Part shown: positions 47,170 through 60,823 of the stretch, piece after piece
Numbering within the stretch: position 1 is the stretch's first letter
How the letters are laid out: the number at the start of each line of letters is the position of its first letter
NCBI RefSeq assembly: GCF_019578655.1
Contig: NC_063261.1
Span: forward strand, 27,259,126 to 27,323,125
Source of the DNA: Ricinus communis
Lineage: Eukaryota; Streptophyta; Magnoliopsida; Malpighiales; Euphorbiaceae
Length of the DNA stretch: 64,000 nt
Direction: 5' to 3'
Translations under genes and position numbers: made by a program
Notes under the pieces: model-generated
Seen by the model: the letters and a program-made list of their open reading frames with translations, nothing else
Database searches by the model: none
Told to the model about the DNA's origin: nothing

Positions 47170-48655
47170 TATTTTTATTATGAGAATGTGTTTGGTGGAA
47201 ATTTTATTGATCGTGAAGGTATACGAACTATTGTAATTAATTCGTCTTCAGATTGACTTCTTAATCAGATTTTTTATGAATTTCTAATCTCTCTTAACGG
47301 TATGCGTAGATCCTCAAAAAACACCACAAGAACAAAAGTCGAATAAGAGTAAATGTGTGTAAATAAAAAAGCTAAAGAACTTGTATTTAATTTGTCGAAA
47401 GTTCACATGAACAATTGAATGTGTTTGAAATAAATGCAAAAAAATAAATAGACAAATAATTTTCTGGAAATTAAAATATTTATAGAGAATTTATATTTGA
47501 GTATTTAGATAGTGTAGTTATTGATGCTCGGATCTCTTGTTTGATGTCTGCTTCTGCATTTTATAAGAATTTCTAAGTTTCATTTTTACTTAAAGATATG
47601 CTTTCATGATTTCTACACGTAGAACCTCGTTCTCTCATTTACTTAGACAGTTGAAGTATAAAAGTGACGGTAACTCTGATAAAACTATTTCATAACTTCT
47701 TCTATCTTTTCTTTCACGTCTTAAATCTTTTAATCGTTTATTTTAATTATTAATTAATTAATTAGATAACATAATTATAAATTAAACACAAGAATTTATG
47801 CACTTGCAATTTGCGATTATTAAGTTTGAGGTATAAGTTTGTTGATCGAATAAGCATGGAACTTTTGATTTGCGGACCCTTTCTTCAATATAGAAGTCAA
47901 ATTTGCTTTAGGACTTTGCTCAAATGGTTAACTTAACCTTAATTGTTATAAAGCTATGCTTTCCTATAATAAAACTCAAGAATCAATTGCCCTCTTGCCA
48001 AATATTTAAACACTAAAATTAGTCTTTGTCCCAAATTTATTTAATTAAGAAAAGAATAACAAAAAGAGGAAAATGATTTGCAGGCACCGTACACGCAATC
48101 TATCACCGCAGATTACGTAGTCACACACACCTTCAAAGTAGCATCCACAACCTAGTCCATAGGCGATCTTAACTCCCATCTCCATGATAATAAATGATAA
48201 AATTAACTAAAAATTACATATGGAGTAAAGTTATTGAAATAATATTTTATTATTTTAAAAAAATTATTTTATATTAATTGAGATAATATTTTATTATTTA
48301 TAGATATTATGTCTGATATATTTTAAATTAATCTAAGTAAATATAAAAAAGAAGAAATCTTATATATAGCTCATAATTAATTTGGCAATTTATAAGGTGA
48401 AATGTATAAGAAATTCAAATTTGTCAATATTTTTTTTAAGAAAATTGTCATGTGAAATTTATATGTAATTCATAATAATTTTTCATAGAAATGACAGTCA
48501 TACGGATATTAAGAAATTATATAGTTATACTTTTTCTATCAATTTGATAATAACTTTTAATATACACATGAATTAAAAAATTATTTTTTAGATTAATATC
48601 ATTAATTTTATTATTTTATTTTTAAGATATCTTATTAGTTTTTCATAAAATTATC
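47170..48655. other. Intergenic DNA without recognised features
   Basis: AT-rich, no long frame. A slightly GC-richer patch at 48080-48175 is unexplained. Confidence 0.4.
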
Positions 48656-48659
48656 ATTT

Positions 48660-49190
48660 CAATTGGAGATGACAAACAGGTAGGTCGAGTAGAGTTCGGA
48701 TAAGATCATTTCAGATTTCAGATTATTTTGAATTTAGTCAATTTGGGTCCAGATTTTCTTGGATTTGGGTAATTTCGGATTAGGATGATTTTAGATTCTG
48801 TTAGTTTTAGGTTCCGGTTGAGTCGAGTTTGAATGGGCCAGGTTTAGGTCTTTTCTGACCTTGCTTCTTTTTGGGATCCGAATCATTACGAGTTTGATTC
48901 GAGTAGGGTTCAAATAAAATCTAGTTCTGGTTGCCTCAAATTTCAGATCGAATTTTAGATTAACTTATCGAGTTCGAATTAAATTTCAAATTGATTTATC
49001 TGATTTATTTTTTTATTTTAGGAATTTTATTGAGTAAAGTTACATATATTTAATTTGTTAAAAATTTTCTATTTAAAAATTTGAAATTTAAATTTTTATA
49101 TTAGAGTGGATCATCTTCTGCTTTATATATGCATGACCGCCTCTTTGTTGAATTATTAGTTTTATTTATCTTATATTTTTCTTTAAAAAT
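48660..49190. repeat. TCGGGTT/TTCGGAT-type repeat, left part
   Basis: Short words such as TTCGGAT, TTCGAGT and GGTTCCGG recur. The same kind of words fill 50860-51160. The two parts probably belong to one old non-autonomous element split by dispersed-repeat copy 3. Confidence 0.45.
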
Positions 49191-49194
49191 GATA

Positions 49195-50335
49195 TGTCTA
49201 AGTTAGTACTCGCAAGTGCATGAGCCGTTCCTATAGCAAGGGTAAGTTCACCACAAGGTCGATCTCTTAAGGAATTATGATGCCACTTATTATAAATACT
49301 AATTATCAACCATAAAACAATAAAAGTAAATCTAAACACTTTAAATTAGTGTTTTTGAGAGAATAATATTTATAAAATAAAGTAACCAAATAATAAATAA
49401 ATATGCAATGCAAATGTAAATATCTTATGTTTTAAAACTATATGCTAAAAACAGTATTTAGTCTAGCCATTTACTTAGTAATCTCCTTGTTTTACTTTAA
49501 GTGTAGATCTAATGAATGAGATGGTGATGCGCCTTTTCCTTTAGTCATTTAAACTAATGATGCAACTAAAGTTGGTGTCTCTAATATATTCAACCTAAAT
49601 ATGTTCATAACAATTACTATTGCTAAATCAATATGATGGTTAACTAATAATAATAACTGAAACTAATAAAGATATGAAGGTTAATAAATTATTCATTAAA
49701 TAAGTAGATAACAAGATTCATACAAAAGTAAAAAAGCTAAACTAGACACTTATGAAAACTAGCCTAACATATTTAACCCAATGATTATGGTATTAAATAA
49801 AAAAACATAAAACAATAAAGTAAAAACTCCTTCTAGATCTAAAATTTCTTCAAGTAGGAAGATGATTGGTACTCACTCTTTACTTCTTGAAAAGCTCATT
49901 AGATCTAAAAAAGACTAATGAAAGTTAAACTAAAATATTTATGGACGAACTATAGAGAAAATAATGGTTGACAAATGTAGAGATAGGAGAGAGCTCTTCT
50001 CCTATTTCCAGAATTAGGTTTGCAGAGATATATATAGAGAAGATTAATATAAATTCTAATAATTATGTAAAATGATTAAAATGCCTCTTGTGCCTTCTAA
50101 GCCTTACAAATAACAGTCTATGCGTCTTAACTTGGGCCTTTACACGAACATATCCAATTAACTTTTTTTTTTTGAGTATTTAGCTTCATATTTTTCTCTC
50201 TTGAAAAATAGACAATTAAGCTTAAGTGAGGCAAAAACACATATTTTCACCATATTATATATAAAGATCATGTTATTAAAGCTCTAAAATATTCTACATA
50301 TCTATATATAATTTAGACCTATAAAAAACTAAAAA
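49195..50335 (-). repeat. Dispersed repeat, copy 3 (minus)
   Basis: In reverse complement it runs from TAGGTCTAAATTATATATAG through ATATGGTGAAAATATG to the conserved tail with GAGATCGACC and GCACTTGCGAGTACTAAC. It appears complete and is the best reference for the family. No coding frame is present. Confidence 0.7.
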
Positions 50336-50859
50336 AAAATAAAAAAATACAAATTTTATTAATTTTAAGAATAATTAACTTAATTATTTAGTTTACTGAC
50401 GAAAGTGATGTCAATTAAAAATTTTAAATTCAAAATGGTGTCAGCATCAAAGATTTATTTAATTAATTTTTTATTATCAATTAAGTTTCTTGACTTTTAT
50501 AAAAAAACTGTTTAATATTATTAATTTAATTTTTTACTTAAAGTATAATTTTATTTCGGTCTTAAATATTATTCTCCTTATAATTATAACATAAAATATT
50601 TTACTTTTTCTACAAAAAAAATTTAAATAAAAAACAATAAAATTACAAAATTCTTAACTTCAATTATTGGATCACTTTTTAATGCTTTTATTTTATTTAA
50701 TGATTAAGAATTTATAAAGTAATAATTTTTAAAAGGTTAAAAATTTTAAAATAATATTATAAAAGATATTTGTAAAATTTAATTTGAAATAAAATATATT
50801 AAAATTAATTATACATAATAATTAAATATCACTAAAATACTATTTTTATTTTAATGAAA

Positions 50860-51165
50860 AGTTATACTGCGATTATTAATTTAGGTATTATTAATTTTAA
50901 ATTACGTCGTTCTAGGATTCATATCATTTCTGGTTCGGGTTATTTCCAGTCTTTTATTGTTTTAGACTTGGATTGTTTCGGGTTTGAGTCACTCGAATTT
51001 CAGATCATTTTGGTCTCGGGTTACTTCGGATTTGAAGCATTTTGAATTCAAACGGTTTCGGTTTCGAGTTCAGGAATTTAATTTTATGTTAAAATTCGAA
51101 TTCAAAAGGATCGGATTTCAAGTAAATTGGATTAAATTCTCAAATTCGAATAAAACTCCACTATC
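50860..51165. repeat. TCGGGTT/TTCGGAT-type repeat, right part
   Basis: Word content matches 48660-48990 (GGTTCGGGTTATTTCC, TTTCGGGTTTGAGTC). Open frames here reflect the repeat, not a gene. Confidence 0.45.
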
Positions 51166-51728
51166 TCTAATTTCAATTATATTAAGTATTAAAATAATTT
51201 GTAACAATTGTTAACTAAATACTTAAAAATAAACGATGTATTTAAGACAAATAAAAAGAAAAAAAGCTAGTGTTAATTTAGGAGGAAAAAATAATGTGAA
51301 AAAATGAAAAATATTTAGTGAATTTTATTCATAAAGCAGGGTTATGAATTTTTCAGCATAGTTATAATTATGACATATAACGTCATTTATTATGTGTTTG
51401 GATCCACGCGATGATCAGACCCTAACTAAAAATTATGGTAATTAACAGATTAATCGTATAATTATATGTGAAATAATTTTTGGAGGAACACAGCCTCGTG
51501 GCATAATTTCAACGTCCCAAAGAAAAAGAAAAAAAGTTAAAATCACGTGCTCTTGCTGTCTCTCTCTCTTTGAAGGAAGAAAGCAAAACCCTCCCTTGAC
51601 TCCCAGCACGCTAAACAAAAAAACAAAAAAAACCCAGAGCCTCCACGCTTTCCTCCACCTCGTCTTCTCTTAGAACCCTTCTTCCCCAGATTTCAAACTC
51701 TCATTCCTCACGAATCGTTCATTCTACA

Positions 51729-54140
51729 ATGGCGATTTCGTTAAGATCAGTTACTAGAACCAAATCGTTTTCTTCGTTTGTATCTCGCGCTTTCTCTTCT
51801 TCTTCTTCGACTTTTAATCCCGAAACTGACCTCAAATCCTCATCCTCGTTCTCTTCTCGGTTCTTTAGCAATCCCTCTTCTTTAACTCTCGATCTTCGCA
51901 ACCCAAAGGACAGAAATGTCCAGTGGGTTTTCCTCGGTTGCCCTGGCGTTGGTAAAGGCACTTATGCTTCTCGACTCTCTAATCTCCTCGGCGTTCCTCA
52001 CATCGCCACCGGTGATCTCGTCCGCGACGAGCTCAATTCCTCTGGTCCTCTCGCTTCTCAGGTTCTTATTGATGGCCTGTTTCATTTTATGCCCCTGACA
52101 GCTTTAAGATTGTAATTAGAAAAAAAAAAATTTCAAACTTTGACTTTTTTTTTTGTTTTCGTGTTGTAGCTTAAAGAGATCGTTAATCAAGGGAAGTTAG
52201 TTTCGGATGAGATTATTATTAGCTTATTGTCGAAGCGACTTGAAGATGGAGAAGCTAAAGGTGAATCTGGTTTTATTTTAGATGGTTTTCCTCGAACTAT
52301 TCGCCAAGCGGTGAGTGATTATTTTAATTTTCTTTTAAAATATAAGACTATTTGTACTTGACAATTAGGGTCTTCCAAGGACTGGAAAGAAAATTTATTT
52401 TTTCTGCTCAAGGAAAAACGAAATTTAGTCTTCTGAGTAATTTTAAATTTTCTCTTTTTGCATCTTGTCCATTAACATGTTTTTAGGAATTGTTAATATG
52501 CGTTGTGGAGGAGTCCTTAATCGTTATGCATAAACTTTTATGCTCAACTGTCTTTAAATTTTATACGGAGTGTTTGATTTGGTGAGCTGCGGAACAATGG
52601 TTTCTTTTCTGTATTAACAGAAACATGTTGGGCATGAGTCATGTTAGTATAAATCAAATTGGAGTTTTATGAGGATCTAATCAATTACATAAATGTGTAG
52701 TTTTTGTGCTTCCTAGTTTAGGAGCTGCTTAAAATATGAAAAAAAAGTTGAGCTAATGCGTTTTGAAAGAATGAGATTTATGATTTCCATAATGTTATTT
52801 GCTGTTCACATAGAACTACTAGAATTATGATTCTTTTTTGTTTTTAATCTTTCCCCCCTTTAGACAATTGCTTGTATCCACCAATATAACGTAATTTTAT
52901 TTTGTGCTGCTTATGATTCAGGAAATATTGGAGGGTGTAACAGATATTGACTTGGTGGTTAACCTAAAGCTTAGAGAAGAAGCTTTACTTGCAAAATGCC
53001 TTGGCAGAAGGATTTGCAGTGAGTGTGGAGGAAACTACAACATTGCCTGCATTGATCTCAAGGGTGAGAATGGGAAGCCTGGAATGTATATGGCGCCGCT
53101 TCTTCCTCCTCCTCATTGTGCAACAAAACTGATTCAACGATCTGATGATACGGAAGAAGTTGTTAAGGCGCGACTCCGTATTTACAATGAAATGGTATTT
53201 CTTCTTTGTTTATTTAATTGACTGTTAGACAAATCTAGGTTTTGTTTGTCAAGCTTTGTAAAAGATAACCCAATTATGAGTCAATTTTGACATGTTGACA
53301 TATGACTTTGCTGTGTTAGACATTCAGGCATTGTGATTTTCTATTAAGATGCCACCTAGTTCTTCTTCCTCTTAAAATATAATTTTTTTCACTAAACTGT
53401 CAGAGTATCTCTGCTGTTGAAATCATTATTCTGTATAACTTTGCTTGTGACCATATGAGGCAAGTTCATAGCTCATGATTTGTCTAAGATGCTCAATTTG
53501 TATGATTGGAACTATCTGTTGTCCAATAATTTTGTTACTAATTATTTTTACATGCCCACAGGTGTCATGGTTTATTTAAAAGTGTCTGCTATATTCACTC
53601 TAGCGCACGTATGCTACTCTTGTGTTTGGGTTGTTTTTGATGATTCGGTTTTTGCTGCATCTGTAAATTACCACGTTGGGTTAAGCTTATGTTTGGTCAC
53701 TTCTCTGCCTCTTCTCCTGTAGTTTTCTCATTTAAGTGGTATTTTTAGATGCACTCATTTGAAGTGCTGCCTTGATTTTCATGTAGAAAAATGATTGTAA
53801 AGACTGTTTTCCTCTCTTTATCCTAAATATCAATCAAGATATCATAGGACCATAAGTTGAATTCTGGTTCCAACTTCAACTATTTGTTTAGCACCATGTG
53901 TCGTGAAAAGTGAAAACAAGTTTTATAACCATTATTAAGGAACTCTGGTTATTTTGTGGCTTATTTTGTTTGTTTGTAATTATTCTGCTTCTGCAGAGTC
54001 AACCTGTTGAAGATTTTTACCGTCATCGTGGGAAGCTATTGGAGTTTGAACTTCCTGGGGGAATCCCGGAATCATGGCCAAAGCTACTTCAAGCTCTGAA
54101 TCTTGAAGATCATGAAGATAAACAGTCTGCAGCTGCATGA
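51729..54140 (+). CDS. Organellar adenylate kinase (AMP + ATP = 2 ADP)
   Basis: Four exons (51729-52061, 52170-52310, 52922-53194, 53997-54140) give a 296-residue protein with GT-AG introns and an open frame. The Ser/Arg-rich first 50 residues look like a chloroplast or mitochondrial targeting peptide. The P-loop GCPGVGKGT is at residues 70-78, the AMP-binding ATGDLVRDE near 93-101, and [10 protein letters not shown] at 145-154. The LID begins around 184 with a Cys-x-x-Cys (190, 193) reminiscent of zinc-binding LIDs. The C-terminus has the [18 protein letters not shown] signature of the plant AMK6/AMK7-like group. The length fits that group. It keeps adenine nucleotides balanced in the organelle. 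It appears intact; which organelle cannot be read with certainty. Confidence 0.94.
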
Positions 54141-55870
54141 GTTTCAATAGCTCTGTACTATATTTGCAAGGTAAATTAGGTCATTCTTTGCTTGTGAGGG
54201 ATTTGATATTATTTAAATGGAAGGGGAGGAAACACGTATGTGCAATAAACAATAAAACATTTAGATAAGATATTATTTGGAGAGCAGGGAGGCACCATGC
54301 ACTATTCGTGATATTATAAGGTTGACGGCTGATTTAGTTCAAGGTTATCGCAGTGAACAATCACTGCCATTCAATTTTACCATTGATAATATTAGTTTGG
54401 TTGCCTGATGGTTTAGTCCATGGTAATTATATTGTGGCCAACTATCAATTGCCATTCAATTTTGCTGTATCTTTTTTGGTTATGCAACTTTTTTTCAGGG
54501 TTCTTTGGACTTGGATGTTCCGATCTGAAAAAAGCAAGTAAAATGGGATGTCTTGTTAAACAGAAATAAGTGGAGATGTGACTAACTTTTTCTCCTTTAA
54601 ATATCAATTCATTTGAGGTGCTATCTAATGGCTTTAATTGTCTGGCATGTATGTTGGGAATTTGTTTGGCCACCCATTAAATGGTGAAGTATACAGTAAG
54701 AAAAAAAATTGCCTAACCATAAACTATTGCCTTTCTTTCTTGTACCAAAATGGAGTGTGCCAAATTATGTATGCATGTATTTTCAATTCTGTTTTTCTTT
54801 CCTTAATTCTTTGGGAAAACGTTAAAGTTTTGATTAGGAATTAGTACTCGAAATGTCAATTTTGTGGAATTTTTGTGTAACAAGTGTATGTATCTGGGGT
54901 TTCAAGGTGCTTTCTCCTGGTTCTGGTAGATCAGTTGATCCGTACTAATATCATATATGAACCATACCATTTGCCATCCTTTCCTATTGGCATTAAAACG
55001 TAATTGTAGTTCACTTTAGCATGCATATATTCTTCTACTTTGGGGTCACTTGATGACATACATAATCATATGGTGCAAGTGGATGGTTAGATCAAGTTTC
55101 CCCATTATAATTTATGGACAATCCTAACTGTTTCAATATGGACTAGTTGATTTTAATTCAGTGAAATCTTGGTGTTGCAAATTGCAATAAAGATTTCAGA
55201 ACTCAGGATCTCTTCCACCGATCATGGGTGGAGGGTACAGGAGGAAAATTGGATCCGTGATTTACTGCGTTTTCTATATGTTCCTTTTCATGTGAATTTA
55301 TTGAGATGTTAAGCTTATCTGCTCATGCATTTCCACCTAAGTAGCCTCCTTTATTACAGTATCTGGGCACCTTGCTTGATCGCATTTGTGCACCTTTAAT
55401 AACAATTATATGAATAGAAAAGACCCAAATTTACTTGTCTTTTTCAAAGATATGAAATACAATTCTGAATGGACCTGGTGTGGAGCTCATGGGCATCAGG
55501 CATGGACACTTATCTCTGTGTACAGTGGTCATTCCAGTTCCTGTATTAAGCTAACCATTTTCTTTTTTTTCCTTCTCTTTAATGGAACTGAAAATATGGT
55601 AGAAGTGAAATAGCAAACTCTCAATAGATTGCTGGGACCGCACAGGATTTATTTAAGCATTTGAAAAGGGAGCTTAGTTGCCTCATTCATCAACATTAAG
55701 AGTGAAATATGTGGATAATTGGTATTTCTGAATAAAAGAAAATCAAAGAAACCAAACAAGTAAATTTTACAACTTTTTTCTACCTATTTTTTTGTCACTT
55801 TTCCAAACAAGGAAATGTTGATTCCCATCCTTTCTCCCCTTTCCCAAACAAAGGGGAATAGTTAATGGTA
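54141..55870. other. Adenylate kinase 3' region and intergenic DNA
   Basis: The first few hundred bases are probably 3' untranslated. A repeated word TGCCATTCAATTTT (54364 and 54450) is present. No gene is recognised. Confidence 0.5.
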
Positions 55871-57086
55871 ACATGTCAAGTCCCAAGTGAGCATAATTCT
55901 AGGAGCTGAATTTGCAGAACTCTACAAATCATAATCGTTATAGGACCCAGAAATAATTTTATCGTTCGGTTCCAGAACGAACTCGAGACTTCTGATGAGC
56001 AGGGTATCGTCCAATCTGCCAACTCTGCATTACGTGGTACCTGTGGATTACTTGTTTTCTTTTTTCCCCACTGCAACTTTTCTGACGGAGTTCGGAAGAG
56101 AGTTCTTGTTGCTAGTAAAATCAACAGGGTTATCTTGTGGCGGAGAAGGGAAGTTGGTTGGCATTCTGTGGGAAAAGGGGATTGTCTGATGCTTAGAGGC
56201 GGAATTATGAAGGGATTGGAGTGGACTATAATAGCGTATCAGCATAATATTTTTAGCATATCAGTAGTATAAATATTTAGCATATATGTTGTCTTATTTA
56301 TTTTTAGTAAGGTCTTGTAATTAGCTGTAGTATAATCTAATATTGGAAGGTGTCTTTAAGGGATGGATCATAGGTTAATATTTCTAGATTCTTCATTGGT
56401 CTGTATATATAGTTGGCATTGAGACTGAATACAAAGGGGGAAGAAGAAGAATTTCCAGTCATCTTTAAATTGATTTTGTGACAGACTATGGCGCTGGATA
56501 GTTTAGAAAAAAAAAATAAAAAAGAAAATTTATTTATTTATAAGTCTGTTGATTTACTCTAGTTTCGGGTAATTTAGAAAAAACATTACTTAAAAACATA
56601 ACCCTGGCCAGGAATAGTTTAGAAATTATGACTATGAGAATATGCTTATAATATAACCTGACGTAACTAAAATGATCATCACCAGGACTAAAACTTCTGT
56701 CATGCTGAGATGCTATAAGAAACGAAGTCAAGTGCTGGAGCTGGAAACCCTTTTCAATTTGTCTTACTCTTTGGTTGATGCAATTTGGTCCGATTTCTTG
56801 ATTCTTTGATTGTTGAAGTAAGCAATCTACTGTAATTCATTCGTATAGATGAGTTCTGGATTCAATAAAATTTCTTCTAGTGATCGGCCAAAAAAGAGAA
56901 AAAGAAAAAGAATAGTACTTTGTTTTTACATAATTTGCCGAGTCATAAGTACTATTAGGTAAAATATATGGCAATACAACAGCAATAACCATATTCCGGT
57001 ATGTAATAATTAAGAAGGTGCGTGGTTCAGCTGTAGCTGATTTATATCCAATAATAGAATATAACCAGTTTGGTGAGGATTTAGAG
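55870..57086. other. Intergenic DNA, possibly an old retroelement end
   Basis: The part from 55870 to 56500 is less AT-rich and contains a TATATATAG (56404) followed by an A/G-rich end, an arrangement often seen in copia LTRs. No matching second LTR, coding region or target duplication was found, so this is only a possibility. Confidence 0.25.
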
Positions 57087-58650
57087 CTTGTTTGGTTAGT
57101 TAGATCAATGCAGCTGGTGGATGATAGCTCGTAACTGATAAATTAAACCGTTTGGTAAATTTTTTTAGGAATTGCTGTTAATATGTTAAATGATAGGTAT
57201 AATTTTTTTTTAAATATAATTTATTTTATTACACTATTTTCAATTGTATCAAATGAATAATTATAAATATGGCTAACTGCAAAAATAATCATAATCTTTA
57301 ATGCTTATTGTAAATTTAACATGACTTTCTAATTTTAGCAATTTTAGACATAAACTATATAATTTTGCAATTTAAAGCACCGGTTAAAAATTTGACATAA
57401 TATTACTGATGTGGCACCAAGTTTGGCTGAGCTACTCCACACAAAAGTCACATCAAGAATCATACATTTACCTAACTACAAGTAAAATCACGAATGTATT
57501 TTAATTTAAAAATAAAATTCATTTGAAACACCATAGTAACTCACGCCAAAAAAATCTCCTATCCTATTAACACAACTAATTAATATATATTAACCATATT
57601 TTAGAAAAAAAAAAGAATAAAACTATAAAGTGTATTTATTCATATCTTATAAAGAGAAAAAAAATGGATTTTAGGTTATATTAAACAATTAAGTATTGGT
57701 CATATATAATCTTCATATAAATATTAATTAATTATAAAATTATAGAGTATAAATCATAAAGAATATTGTAGAACCTACTTTTGTTTTATGATTTTATGAT
57801 TAATTAATATTAATACTAAAATTACATTTATGATCTTTTAGACAATCTTAGTAATGTAAAAATTTAAAAACATTATCACCATTTTACCCCTTCCTTATTG
57901 CAATTAAGTTCTATATTCAATAACTAAAGATTTTAATTTTTTTCTTATTATAATTAAATTTATTATTTACGTTACTAATTTGCTAAAATTAAAAAAATTG
58001 TGATAAAATTGTAAAAAAAGTGAAAGTTTTATGAATTCATTTGCAATTAAGAAAACATAGGATTTTTGACGCTGTGTATACGTGTAATAGCTTAACCAAT
58101 TTCGATGCCATATGAGGAAAACTATGCTAGATTTTTCAATCGGTGTTTTAAATTGTAAAAATTATAAATTTTTTGCCTAAATTTGGTAAAATTAAAAAGT
58201 CATGTTAAATTTTCAAAAATACCAAAGGTCTGATTATTTTGCAATTAACCCTTAAAAATATTATAGTTAATTTTGTTTAGCTCAATTGCATTTCCTTTTA
58301 AAAATATTTACAAAACTTAATTTAAAAATAGGAATTAAAATTTAAATTTCATTAATAAAAAATTTCTAATTTTGAATGTTATAATTATAAATATCATAAT
58401 TATTTAACTATTAAATATTATTTTAAAATAATAATTATTTATTATATATTATAAAAAAATAATTATATTAAATTGACTTAAAATAAATTATTATTAATAA
58501 GAATAATATTGTCCAAATAAAAAAAATCAAATCAGCTATCAACTAATAAAGTTCTAAAATAAAGCTGATGTGATTAGCAGCTGATAGGGACTAAATCAAC
58601 TATCAACCGCTAATTTTTAAATATTTACCAAACGCTTTAATATAATGTTC
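57087..58650. mobile_element. Possible hAT-like non-autonomous element, interrupted
   Basis: The left end (GAGCTTGTTTGGTTAGTTAG, then AACCGTTTGGTAAAT) and right end (CAGCTGATAGGGACTAAATC, then TTTACCAAACGCTTTAAT) share inverted words. Between them lies a separate inverted-repeat element. No transposase and no clear target duplication are seen. Confidence 0.35.
57272..58262. mobile_element. Long inverted-repeat (foldback, Mutator-like) element, about 1.0 kb
   Basis: The left arm (from CTAACTGCAAAAATAATCAT through TTAACATGACTTTCTAATTT and CACCGGTTAAAAA to TGGC) recurs as its reverse complement at 58090-58260 (AAAAGTCATGTTAAATTT, TGATTATTTTGCAATTAA). The arms are about 170-180 bp. There is no coding region. 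Long arms of this sort suggest a non-autonomous Mutator-like element. Confidence 0.6.
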
Positions 58651-58654
58651 AATG

Positions 58655-60065
58655 AGAAATAACTATCTGCTGCATCATGAAATCTCTAAATTAAACATCC
58701 CTTAATATCAGTTGCTGGTAATATAGGATTGGTTTTTATTAGAAACTTTTGGCCAACTAGTGATATTAATTGTATACCTAAGACAAAATAATTCTCTTTA
58801 TTAATTATTTAAATTATCCTTTTTTTTTACAATACACAGTTTTTATTTTTATTCATAACACATTGATAATTTTATCTATATTTGTCTCATGTGCATTTCC
58901 ATATTTATCTTGACTTACTAATTTAAATTAATATCTAGAATTAATTTATTTATGTACATAAAAATAAGAAAAAAAATTAACCAACAGATACAAGCAATTA
59001 CCTACTTTGTATTATAATATCTTTTTATAATTGTATATTCAATTCACATTATTACACCTGTAATATTTATTTTTATAAATATTTTTATATTTTTATTTAT
59101 ATATATTATAGTTTAAATATAAATTATACCCGTATTAATCATTTTGCATACTAACACAACAACTCAAAAATATTTATCAAATCAGCTATCAAACATAATT
59201 TAAATATAAGCAGTTACAAGAACAAAGAAGTAAAAGATTTTCTGTTACTTTCTGTCCTTCATCTCAAGTTGAAAAGATGGGATTACAAATTCTTTTGTGT
59301 GCCAGGGTTTGCAGCTTCTATGGCACAACAGAGAATTGTAACTTTGTGCTTTTGATATGCAAAGGTAGACAAGGCAAGATTAGACAAACACAAAAGTAGA
59401 CAAAGTTAAAATAAAATATCAAATTGACTACAATGCTCTTTATTTTACATGTTTTTATCTTTCTTTTTTTAAACAAATCTGTTTTTATCTTTTTATTTAT
59501 TTTCATCTACTTTTAAAAAATTACTGGTAAAAAGAAATAAAAAAAATATTTAATAATAGCATAGAAATATATATGCTCATAATTATTAATTAATTTTAAT
59601 TTTTTTTACCTAGAATGAGAAATAAATATTAGTTTCAAACTAATTTCATTTCCTAAATTCAAGTTTTTTAGTTTTATTTTTTTGTATATTTTAATTACTT
59701 ACATTGCAATATTTTATTAATTTTAACTTCTTTTAAAAAATAACTTTTTAACTGATTGCAAGTAAAAGAAATTTTAAATAAATAAGTAAATGGTATTATG
59801 GTAAAAGTACAAAATAAATAAACCTCTTGACTAATGAGGATGAAATCACAAGACCACACTCATAATTCTATCATCATATTGATAAGAGCTCTTTGGACTG
59901 ATTCAGTTTCTGATAAATCACTTATGCAGTTTGGTAGACATATTGCAAATAGCCATAACAAATAGAGCTGGAAGGAAACAAATTTATTTGTCGTTTTTAC
60001 CCTTGATAAAAAAGAAGTATCCTATACACATTTCAATAGCAAAGGCAAGTTACAAATCAATAACA
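58655..60065. other. AT-rich intergenic DNA
   Basis: No gene, RNA or element could be supported. Confidence 0.5.
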
Positions 60066-60068
60066 TAT

Positions 60069-60373
60069 AGGCAAAATCCATTATTAAGCTCTTGAATTTT
60101 TCTGTTTTATTTTCTTGAGTCCTTAAATTTTAATTTTATTTTATTGAGCCCTTGCATTTTTATTTTTAATTTTATTAAGGTTACATATATTTCATGGAAC
60201 TTTTATTTATTTTATTGAGTCATTATACTTTTATTTTTATTTTAATTAAGGACTATTAGATCCTCAATAAAAATAAACTTAAAAGTATAAGGACTCAATA
60301 AAATAAAATAAAAATTAAATTGCTCAATAAAATAAAACTGAAAAATTTAAGGACTTAAAAATATATTTTGCCT
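60069..60373. mobile_element. Small foldback element (MITE-like), about 305 bp
   Basis: The ends AGGCAAAATCC and ATATTTTGCCT are inverted. The arms pair over most of their length (left TTTTCTGTTTTATTTTCTTG; right complement of CAATAAAATAAAACTGAAAA). There is no coding capacity and no exact target duplication. Confidence 0.6.
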
Positions 60374-60823
60374 AACAAATACATCAACCAAGAAGACCAA
60401 AGTTAATTATCGAATGAAACCAAGAAAAAGCAAGAAAGAAAATTCATCATATTTAGATCTTGTTATCATATTATCAGGGATCAGCTTTCTTGATATCAAA
60501 GGACCTTCTATTCAGTGGACCTAAAGAGAGATGGAAGACTGATTTTGCAGAATCATTACAGGATAGAAATAGATCTTATGGATTAGTTTACATTAAATAA
60601 TTGCTTAATTATCGATTAAATTATGAATCTTACACTTTTTAATAATTTTATTCAATATATATGTTTTTAATTTATTTTCAAAAATATTTGTTGGTTATAA
60701 TTTTTAAAATTTTACAATGAGATAATAATTTTAAAATTTTACAATGAGAAAAATGATGAGGCAAATTAGTTCCACTTACTAAATAAGAATTAATAAGTCA
60801 ATAAAACTGTAATGGAGGTTTAA

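Noticed and set aside
51719..51961. 80-codon minus-strand frame
   Set aside because: It is antisense to exon 1 of the adenylate kinase gene and caused by its Ser-rich targeting peptide.
53480..53722. 80-codon plus-strand frame
   Set aside because: It lies in intron 3 of the adenylate kinase gene and has no recognisable similarity.
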